Shown one piece after another: positions 1 through 7,824 of a stretch of 19,682 nucleotides of DNA. Position 1 is the stretch's first letter, and every line of letters starts with the position of its first letter. The stretch is from Pavlovales sp. CCMP2436 (Eukaryota; Haptophyta; Pavlovophyceae; Pavlovales): contig MU631455.1 of NCBI GenBank assembly GCA_026770615.1, positions 152,076 through 171,757 on the forward strand. Direction: 5' to 3'. The notes beneath the pieces were generated by a model. It saw only the letters and a program-made list of their open reading frames with translations. It had not been told where the DNA came from and ran no database searches. Made by a program: the position numbers and the translations under genes.

Positions 1-499
1 GGGGGGGGAGGTGCTGCGGCACACGCGTCCAAGGCAGGACCTTGATTCTGATTCTTGATTCTTGATTTATTATTTGTATTGTTTAATTGATTATTATTGG
101 TATTGTTTTCGTGTGGTGATGATTGTGAGGAAGGTTGTGATTCTGATGAGTGTAACCATGATGACTGTGGATAATTATGATCTTTACAATCATGATAATA
201 AAAATCATTATACGAGGACAACATTTACCTTGGAGCCAATCGTAGTGAAATACACCCTCCTTATTATATTGTATTGTATTGTATTGTATTATATTATATT
301 TAAATTATAATCTAACCTAATCTACTTTAATTTAATTAAATCAAATCAAATCAAATCGAATCAACTCTACCTTGGAGCGCACAAAGTGCTCGTCGTAGTG
401 AAATACGCTCGGGGGGGAAGGGGATTGAGGGGGGAAATTGAGAGGAGGGGGGGGGGGAGGGGAGATTGATTAAATTTAATGAAATCAAATCAAATATAC
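1..499 (-). other. Start of sulfotransferase intron 7 with two decayed copies of the exon 7 end
   Basis: No further sulfotransferase exon is recognisable here. Two copies of the exon 7 tail plus donor follow the real one (500-540): 371-411, which still reads FHYDEHFVRSK before GT, and 229-251, much shorter. The stretches after them are also alike (TTGATTTGATTT-type). The rest is AT-rich sequence with a G-rich run at 410-470. Bases 1-42 are GC-rich and could belong to another exon, but I cannot assign them. Confidence 0.6.
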
Positions 500-570
500 C
501 TTGGAGCGCACAAAGTGATCGTCGTAGTGAACCACGTTCTCAGCCGAACTCATCGCACCGAGACTCGCCT

Positions 571-629
<59 letters not shown>

Positions 630-1653
630 TAGTTGAGTGTTCTAGTTGAGTGTTTCATTCGAGTGTTTCATTCGAGTGTTTCATTCGAGTATTTAATTCG
701 AGTGTTTCAGTCGAATGTTTCATTCGAGTGTTTTTCGAGAGTGTGTTGTGTCAATAGCGTGTTGCTCTCTTATTCTTAATCGGCCGAATGCAATAACTCA
801 TTCCACATGTAGTAAAACATGTTCTCTTTTATGAAGCACACTATCTTTCATGCAACAAATCACTCAAACACACTCTCTTTTAAGCTAGAACTCTTTTAGG
901 CAACACATTCTCTTTTAAGCTTTTAACTCATTTAGGCATCACACTCTCTTAAAAACTTTAACTCTTTGAGGCAACACACTACCCCCATATCTTTAAAGCT
1001 ATATCTTATCACTTCTTTGAAACACACAATCTTTAAGCTATCTTCTAAGCTATCTCTTTTTTTTTGCAACGCATTTTCGGCCGAATTTGTCGCAGAGAAA
1101 CTTGACTGCACGAAAAGAAGAGGGGGGGGGGAGGCTGCGCACCTTTGCAGTCGCGTTGCGCACTAACTCGTCGCGCGCGTCTGAGTGGCATATCCCCAAA
1201 AAGTCGGCCACGCGCGCCACCTCCGTCTCGAGATCGTACTGCGCAGTTATGATGATCGAAAAAACATTAGACAGCAGTGGTAGTAGTGCTCACATTAGAC
1301 ACCAGTGGTAGTAGTGTTCACATTAGACAGCAGTGGTAGTAGTGCTCACATTAGACACCAGTGGTAGTAGCAGTAGTCTTCACATTAGACAGCAGTGGTA
1401 GTAGTGTTCACATTAGACAGCAGTGGTAGTAGTGTTCACATTAGACAGTAGTGGTAGTAGCAGTAGTGTTCACATTAGACAGCAGTGGTAGTAGCAGTAG
1501 TGTTCGTGCTATTTAATGGGAGTTAGGTTCATGAATGGTTCGTTGGTTGATGAGGGTTTAGTTCATTCACGGTTCATCAGTTCATGAGAGTTAAGTTAGT
1601 TGTTGAGCGAAGCAAGACGCGAGCCACCTCCGCCTCGAGATCGTCCTTTTTTT

Positions 1654-1689
<36 letters not shown>

Positions 1690-4600
1690 AAAGCAGCACA
1701 GCAAACACTAACAACCACACAAATTATGGTCCACTAATAAAAATATTTAGGAAGAATAGTCCGAATTGCGAATCTAAAATCTTATTTAATCTCCACATAA
1801 AAAAAAAAAAAAAAAAAAAAATCGGCCACACACACCACCTTTTCTTTTTCTTTTTTGTTTTGTTTGGGAGGGGGCATTGCTTGCATAGCTATCTGTATTA
1901 TTTTTATCATCGCGATTGACAAAACAAGAATACAATATTACAAGAATACAAGATTGTCAGGCGAGAGGAGGAGCGGGCTTGACGAGAAACGGACCAAAAC
2001 AATTCAAACATGACGACATTGAAACAATTACATGACGAGGCCCCACTCACAGGCTGGCTACATTCACAGGCTGGAAGGAGTGAAGTCTCCTGCACCCAGC
2101 CTGCAAATCGAACGCTGCAATATTCATGATAAAATCGATCACCACACTGCACTACTACTACCCCCCCCCCCAAATTGACAGCAGGAGTAGTAGCAGTAGT
2201 GGTAGCAGCAGTAGTGTTAGTAGTAATGCTATAATGATGAGGCACCCACATTTAGATCTTCGAACAGCCCAACAACACATTCGTTCTCATGATTATGATT
2301 ATGATCACTATTTTTGATATTAGTAGTATTAATAATATTCATCTTCATATTTGTATTCATATAAAAATACCTTGAGATCTTCGAAGCACACCCACAGCAC
2401 ATTGGGCTGCGCACGCAACCGCCACCAACCCAGCAAGTGATGCCAAATCTGACCACTCACCTGGGGGGGGGTGAAATCCTGTGATGGTTTGTTTGTTTGT
2501 TCATTCAATATAGTCCTAAAATATTTTGAGATTTCTAAAACAGGGTGGATTAGTGTTCGGTGGTGCCAGATCTGACCGCTTACCTGAAGGGATGATTTGC
2601 ATAAGTCAATTTATTGTTTATTTCAAGTGGGACGGAAAGATTTTCACGAATATCATCAATAAAAGTACCTTCCCTTAAAAAGTATGCTGCTGGGTTTGCG
2701 GTTTTATTCAATAAACTTGTATAATCAAAGACTTTAAACCAATCGTTTTCATCAAAACAGGGAGGATTTGTGTTAGGTGGTGCTAAGCCTGACCACAACT
2801 GTGAGGGTTGGGGTGAGCGATAGGTTGGGTTAAGGTATAAAATTAGAATGACGTGCGCTGTGTGCGCAGCTCGCCGAACCTGCCCCTTTTCACGGGGGCG
2901 GCTGCTATCTCCTTCCCCTGGCCACGATTCCCAACAAGGGGCCTCTAGCCGGCCGGACAGGGTGAGGTTAATGTGAATGACAGGGCTAGGCTGGGTGAGC
3001 TCAAGTTGAACTTGGGGCCATGGAAACCAAGACGCAGGGGCTGGGATTGTGGCACGGTCATGGTTCGAGCTCAGATGAGGGCGAGGGCGAGGGCGAGGGT
3101 GAGGTTGAGAGTGAGGGTGAGGGTGAGGGTGAAAGGGCGAGGGCTAGGGCGAGGACAAAATTCGGCTTAAGTGTGCAGGGTTGGTGCCAAAAGCCAGTCA
3201 GCGAGAGTAGAAGGAAAGGATTTCTGATTAGGACGTCTGTCCCCGAAGAGCTCTCCCGGACATGTCCAGGACCACTCCCCAAGCACACAGATACCGCCCC
3301 CCCTGAGCCTGGTTACTCAGAGAGCCTGCGAGAGTGCGGAGCGTAACTAACTAACATGTTTTTGTTTATAATTAATAAATGAGGTGTGTTGTTCATAGAA
3401 ACATTTTTTTGCAATCATAGTGTGCGAAACATCTAGAAGTACGTCCATTCCCTGACAGGTCTCCACCGGACCCAAGCGCTGGGAAAACACTCGGATCAAG
3501 GGACCTTTGCAGAGCACACGGATACCGTCCCCACCGCTGCGGCTCATCAGACACACGACAATCGGTGTGGGCAAGGCGAATAGCAGACAAAATAACTCGA
3601 ACAATAGCAGGACGAGACGCCCGCAAAGATAGCGCCTGCGAACCACTCACAAGAACTCACAGTGATTCACAATAGCTCACAACTCACAATCGCTCAAAAA
3701 GATCATAAAAAACTTGCAAAAACGCACAGGAACAGATCACAGCTCGCAACAGATAGCTCACAACAACTCAAAACAGCTCACAACAACTAACTAAGTAGCA
3801 ATAGCGCACACCGAGACGCCTGCAAAGACAGCGTCTGCGAACCCCTCGAGTTCCACGTCCGTCTCCGCGAGGCCGGCGTAAGAGGGCAAAAACTTCCAAA
3901 AGGAAAACAGCGCGTCGCATGGGTCGCGGCTCACGTAAATGTACCTGCGCGCGATGTGTACGTACACATCACATACCCCCATAGAATGGTTGTGTACAGA
4001 TCACATACCCCCATGAATGACACACTTGGCACTGTGCATGGTGTAGTGCAGTACTGTACACCAAATTCAGGAATCGCCAGCAGGATACGAGCGATACGGG
4101 TCCCGGCTCAAGTAAATGTACCAAAGTATTATACAAATGAAGGGGGGTTCTAGCTGGCGGTGTTTCAAGTTCAAGTCAAGCTAATCTTAGCGCTCCCAAA
4201 GTAACATATGGAACATATGGAACATATAAACGGTGCATGATTCTTCCAGCACAGTCAGACGTCAGCTTGAATCCCTATCAGTAATTTAATATGAATCGGC
4301 GTAGCGCGTCGGAGCCTGCGTTGGAGCGCTAAGATCAGCTTGAATTGTCAGGCCGCCCCACACCGCCAGCCAGAGTCGTCCTTTTTTTCGTTATTTTTTT
4401 AACTACGACTTACTTAGAGACAAATGAGGCAGCAGACGGTGGGTGGCGGACTTACGTCGCGTGAACGCCCAGGCAAATCTCCTATATCAATATCTATCCA
4501 GTGCTTCTACTCCTGCGATGACTGTGATGATTTTTTTTTATAATAGTTATTTTAACGTCCCTCGACTTGCAGTCCGAAGGCGTACGGGCATGATGACTAT

Positions 4601-5968
4601 AATTACAGTATTACCACTCACCACAGTATTTTTGTCAGTGATGGCCCTTCAGCAGATGAGGCGCGCTGGAGGTACCTGCTGGCACGGCGGATTCACTCCT
4701 CGGAGTGATGTCGTTATGAACCGACGACAATGAGGGGTCTCGAGCGGAATAAATTATGTAGTATTAATAGTCATCACAAGCAAGCCAACCTGCAATGAAA
4801 AGAACATTAATAAAAATTAAGCCTACCTGCCGCCTCTCGCGACAGTGTAAGTATTAATGCAATCATAATACAATATTGTTATTAATAAAGTGTTATATAT
4901 AATATAGCTCGAACCCCCCTTCATTCATATAATATATGGTAAATATAAAACATAAAAAAGCAAGCAAGCGTACCTGCCGCCTCTTGCCACGGTGTCTGCG
5001 GGTTCGTGCGACTTGAAGACGCGCGGCTGCCATCGCTGCTCAGCGTCCAGATCCTGCTCAATAGAACGAAAGAATATTAATGGATATCCGTTCTCTCCTC
5101 GCAAACTGTTGCACCCCCCCCCCCCGTGACACCCCGCGACCCCCTCCTACCCCACGCACACACCCACCCACCCACATGGTTAAATCTTAGCGGGTGTAGA
5201 ACAGCAGCAGGTAGACGGTCCATTCGCGAAAAAAAAAAGAAAAAAAGCACAAACTTCGCGAAGCTGCAGAGGGTCGTTTTTCAGAATAGTTCTTTTGTCG
5301 TCCCCCGACTTGCAGCCCAAAGGCGTATGGGCATGTTATGGGAGGGTCAGCGCATCGGTCGTCTCGTACGCTTTCTCACTCCCCGCGTCGTCTCTCCGGG
5401 TCGTGGTCGCCACTCAGATATATCTTGCAGACGGAGAGTGTACCGTTAAAAGAACTATTATAAAAAAAGTACCTGCCCACAGTCGAGTGCAAGGATGTCC
5501 CACGGCATCTCCTCTGTGATCTCGCCGAAGTCCATGTCGCACCCGCTGCGCAGCGCCTGCACGATCGCCTGCATCAGGAGGAGGGTTCGCGCTGGGAATA
5601 GTTAGGCTTGGGCAGTGGCGGGCGTGACACAGAGCAGAACCACAGCGCACAGGCCAGCCCAGCTCCCCAACCCACGGGCCCACCTGCATCCAAGTGGTCC
5701 CGCATTTGGGGAAGGTGACGATCGCCACGTCCGACTCGCGCAGCGCGAACTGCGGATGGCGCCCGCGCGAAAGCGACTCGTGCGTGTGCATCAGCGAGTT
5801 GCGCACGCCCATGAGCTCCAGCGCGAGCTCGGACCTGCGCGCGCGCTCCTTCGCCAGCGCCGCGCGCGCTCTCGCGAGCGCGCGCCGCGAGACGAACAGG
5901 CCGCCGAGCCCGACGAGCGCCGCCGCGGCGAGCGCGAGCGCGGATATTCTGGACTGATCTGACATCAT
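500..5968 (-). CDS. Membrane-anchored PAPS-dependent sulfotransferase, 7 exons, C-terminus beyond window
   Basis: Exons I place: 5968-5684, 5568-5473, 5053-4974, 3944-3812, 2460-2371, 1238-1143 and 568-500. Each intron is GT-AG and every phase matches, giving about 283 residues. Residues 8-26 form a membrane anchor, followed by a basic Ala/Arg/Glu helical stem, as in type II Golgi enzymes. TFPKCGTTW (85-93) is the 5'-phosphosulfate loop. PRVFKSH (137-143) carries the usual catalytic His. YIYVSRDPCDALFSF (155-169) is the 3'-phosphate site. SGQIWHHLLGWW, PNVLWVCFEDLK, EVARVADFLGI and HYDDHFVRSK follow in family order. Sulfotransferases move sulfate from PAPS to hydroxyl or amino groups; the acceptor here cannot be told. 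The start is the first of two Met codons before the anchor. The C-terminal GxxGDWK-type motif is not in the window, so the gene continues past base 1. Introns are 115 to about 1350 bp and full of repeats and junction copies. Confidence 0.9.
574..624. repeat. (TA)n microsatellite
   Basis: About 25 TA units directly beside the AAACAG acceptor of sulfotransferase exon 7 (read on the minus strand). Confidence 0.95.
634..735. repeat. 13-bp minisatellite
   Basis: About seven slightly varied copies of TTCGAGTGTTTCA in sulfotransferase intron 6. Confidence 0.9.
820..1060. repeat. Degenerate tandem repeat, about 30-40 bp unit
   Basis: Loose repeats of CACACTCTCTTTTAAGC with ACTCTTTTAGGCAAC between them, in sulfotransferase intron 6. 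The units run directly into the decayed copy of the exon 7 head at 1066-1107. Confidence 0.7.
1265..1505. repeat. Minisatellite, 29-36 bp unit
   Basis: Eight or nine copies of CATTAGACAGCAGTGGTAGT with a variable tail of TAG/CAG triplets. It lies in intron 5 immediately upstream (minus strand) of the exon 6 acceptor at 1239. A related AGCAGTAGTGGTAG stretch occurs at 2178-2226. Confidence 0.9.
1616..2370 (-). other. Inner part of sulfotransferase intron 5
   Basis: Holds a copy of the exon 6 head at 1617-1644, long poly-T (about 1655-1687) and poly-A (1800-1821) tracts, and a copy of the exon 5 tail at 2243-2282 in which FEDLK has become an interrupted frame. No other gene is seen; the open frame at 1907-2251 has no recognisable domain. 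Confidence 0.6.
2539..2802 (-). repeat. Direct repeat pair flanking a short AT-rich open frame in sulfotransferase intron 4
   Basis: Copies at about 2539-2586 and 2754-2802 share AAACAGGG(T/A)GGAT and GGTGGTGC, and both resemble the exon 5 head (GTCAGATCTGGCACCAC against GTCAGATTTGGCATCAC). Between them a minus-strand frame (2798-2580) is open for 72 codons with AT-rich codons (TTT, AAA, GAT, ATT, TTA), unlike the GC-rich exons nearby. It includes NPAAYFLREGTFIDDIRENL and ends at CAG|GTAAGC. I do not recognise the protein. Confidence 0.55.
3073..3157 (+). repeat. GAGGGY hexamer repeat
   Basis: About 13 units of GAGGGC/GAGGGT with small variants give many closely spaced GGG runs on the plus strand, able to form a G-quadruplex. 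It lies inside sulfotransferase intron 4. Confidence 0.9.
3417..3540 (-). repeat. Dispersed repeat, family C, copy 1
   Basis: Read on the minus strand it has GGGGACGGTATCCGTGTGCT, then GATC..GAGTGTTTTC, GTCCGGTGGAGACCTGTCAG and CTAGATGTTT. Related copies lie at 17231-17337 and 19046-19155 on the plus strand. A more decayed relative is at about 3222-3325. Confidence 0.8.
3613..3643 (-). repeat. Decayed copy of sulfotransferase exon 4 tail
   Basis: Read on the minus strand it matches the exon 4 end (FADAVFAGVS) as FAGAIFAGVS, then diverges from the exon 4 donor. Between it and the real exon end at 3812 there is a run of AACTCACAA-type short repeats (3650-3790). Confidence 0.75.
4087..4122 (-). 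repeat. Decayed copy of sulfotransferase exon 4 head
   Basis: Read on the minus strand, GGTACATTTACTTGAGCC matches the start of exon 4 (GGTACATTTACGTGAGCC) and would read YIYLSRDP. It lies upstream of the real acceptor at 3945. Confidence 0.8.
4134..4376. mobile_element. MITE-like element, family B, near full length
   Basis: The left end GCTGGCGGTGTTTCAAG..AAGTCAAGCTAATCTTAGCG is inverted at the right end (GGAGCGCTAAGATCAGCTTG..ACACCGCCAGCC). The middle carries CAGTCAGACGTCAGCTTGAA, shared with the longer repeat body at 7351-7666 and 13027-13175. No open frame is present. Confidence 0.8.
4675..4753 (+). repeat. Hairpin repeat, copy 1
   Basis: CCTGCTGGCACGGCGGATT, then hairpin CACTC-CTCG-GAGTG (4694-4707), then GTCGTTATGAACCGACGAC and CTCGAGCGGAATAAA. 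It matches 16658-16736 almost base for base outside the hairpin, where the stem changes in a pairing-preserving way. Confidence 0.8.
5284..5460. mobile_element. Small element with 12-bp terminal inverted repeats
   Basis: AATAGTTCTTTT at about 5285 is repeated inverted as AAAAGAACTATT near 5447-5458, inside sulfotransferase intron 2. The first 50 bases (GTCCCCCGACTTGCAGCCCA) match 4555-4600 in intron 3, so the sequence is dispersed. No coding frame is credible. Confidence 0.5.
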
Positions 5969-6316
5969 CCTGGCGATGCGCTGCTGAGGGTTTTAGAGAG
6001 AATGGGATCGCTTTGACATCCTGAAATCCGGATCCCTTACAGTGTTTTTCACTCTAAGGGCGGGAAGCTGTGGCCTGTGGAGCCCAAGCTGTGCGTGAGG
6101 CCAAGCTATGCATGATGATGGGCTGCGTTGGACGCGCAAGACAAAGCTGTGCGCCAAATGCTGCGTCGAGTTGGCCTCACGTAGCGAGCAAAAAGTTTGT
6201 TTTATTTCCCATGAAATCCGGATCATGCATTAATTTTAAAAGTCATGGAGGCCATATATAAGTTTATAGTTATACCACGCGGATATCTTCAGCTGCCTCC
6301 TTTATATATTGAATCA
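5969..6316. other. Intergenic region between the HMG-type gene and the sulfotransferase
   Basis: Should hold the sulfotransferase promoter and the polyadenylation site of the upstream gene. A direct repeat TGAAATCCGGATC occurs at about 6022 and 6211, and degenerate CAAGCTGTGCG repeats lie between. No clear TATA box or polyA signal was found. Confidence 0.5.
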
Positions 6317-6807
6317 CTACAAGTCAGCCTTCTCCTCGGCGGTGAGCACAGCATTCTTCACCATGAGCATCGACTGGATGTCCTGCTCGCTCAAGGCCGG
6401 CTCCTCCGCCGCGATGCGCAAGCGCTCTTTCTTGACAAACCGCGAAAAGCAATAGACGTTGCCGTTGGCGAACTCGCTCCTCTCGCCGTCGTCGAGCGCA
6501 TGCCACATCTCAGCGAGCTTCTGGCTGATCTGCGCGGGAGAGATGCCTGAGTTCTTGTCGACTATCCGCCCGCGCTCAAACTGCGCGAACTGCACGAAGC
6601 CCTTCGCGGGTGCCCTCGCCGGCGCTGCCGACCCCGACGCAGACTCGGCGGCGGCGGGCGGCGGGTTCTCGGCATCCGCGAGGCTGCGCGCGGAGCGGAA
6701 CACGGCGGTGGAGGTCGAGGCGTGCACGTAGATCACTTCCTGGCAGAAGCAGCACCGTGCCATGAACGGGGCGAAGCGCCACTTGCTCGCGCCTGATGAT
6801 GATGATA

Positions 6808-6845
<38 letters not shown>

Positions 6846-6846
6846 A

Positions 6847-6884
<38 letters not shown>

Positions 6885-7777
6885 AATGATGATGATGATG
6901 ATGATGATGATGATAATGATGATGATGATAATGATGATAATGATGATGATGATTATGATGATAATGATGATGATGATTATGATGATAACGATGATAATGA
7001 TGATGATGATGAAGATGATAATGATGATGATGATAATAATGATGATAATGATGATGATGATAATGATGATGATGCTGATAATGATTTCCATTATCAGCAT
7101 CATCATCATTATTATCATCATCATTATCATCATTATTATCATCATCATCATTATCATCTTCATCATCATCATCATTATCATCGTTATCATCATCATCATC
7201 ATCATCATCATATAGCATATAGCACACATTAATGAAGGGGCTTCTAACTGCTGGTGTGATAAATCATATCAGCCTGCGTCGGAGGGCTAAGATCAACTTG
7301 ACTTGAAGTTGACACACTAGCTAGAATCTCCCTAGATTAATATATCATATCCGGAGATCCATCGGCACGCGCGGTGGCGCCCAAGCCAGCGCAGCCGACT
7401 AAGGCACGCAGCAGGCAATGGGCGACGCAGCGCTCAGACCAGCAAAACATTCAGAACAGTCAGACGCCAGCTTGAATCCCTATCAGTATATATATTATTA
7501 TCTCCCTAAACGCCCTTGCCCGGGCACACTACCGGAGATCCATCGGCACGCGCGGTGGCGCCCAAGCCAGCGCAGCCGACTAAGGCACGCAGCAGGCAAT
7601 GGGCGACGCAGCGCTCAGACCAGCACAACATTCAGAACAGTCAGACGCCAGCTTGAATCCCTATCATAAATATATATTATCATAAATATATCAACCTACA
7701 GTCATATTTATGTATATACATCATATATCATATGTATATATGAATATATGATAAGATATATAAGATTAATTAAATAA

Positions 7778-7824
<47 letters not shown>

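Larger units (their letters stand above)
4126..4935. mobile_element. Possible composite element with about 27-bp inverted ends
   Basis: ATTATACAAATGAAGGGGGG followed by TTCTAGC at 4127-4153 is the inverse of the sequence at 4907-4934 with few mismatches. Both ends lie in sulfotransferase intron 3. The interval holds a family B element (4134-4376), two repeats shared with other sites (4530-4600 and 4675-4753) and a copy of the exon 3 tail (4823-4848). It may be one element with insertions or two family ends facing each other. Confidence 0.45.

Noticed and set aside
62..310. Small plus-strand frame at the left edge
   Set aside because: AT-rich, low complexity, and covers a decayed exon copy in the opposite sense.
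1105..1142. A 37-base intron joining exon 6 to a frame at 1104-955
   Set aside because: The frame after it is a decayed copy of the exon 7 head that loses the family sequence after SSFSATNSAEN; the real exon 7 at 568-500 keeps it.
1265..1505. CRISPR-like array
   Set aside because: The repeat is a eukaryotic minisatellite with no unique spacers; variation is only in triplet number.
6733..7232. Long Asp/His-rich and Met/Ile-rich open frames on both strands
   Set aside because: Pure translation of the GAT/ATC microsatellite; no start context or domain.
7351..7666. tRNA-derived SINE
   Set aside because: The B-box-like CAGCTTGAATCCC has no A box at the usual distance and no tail; too weak.
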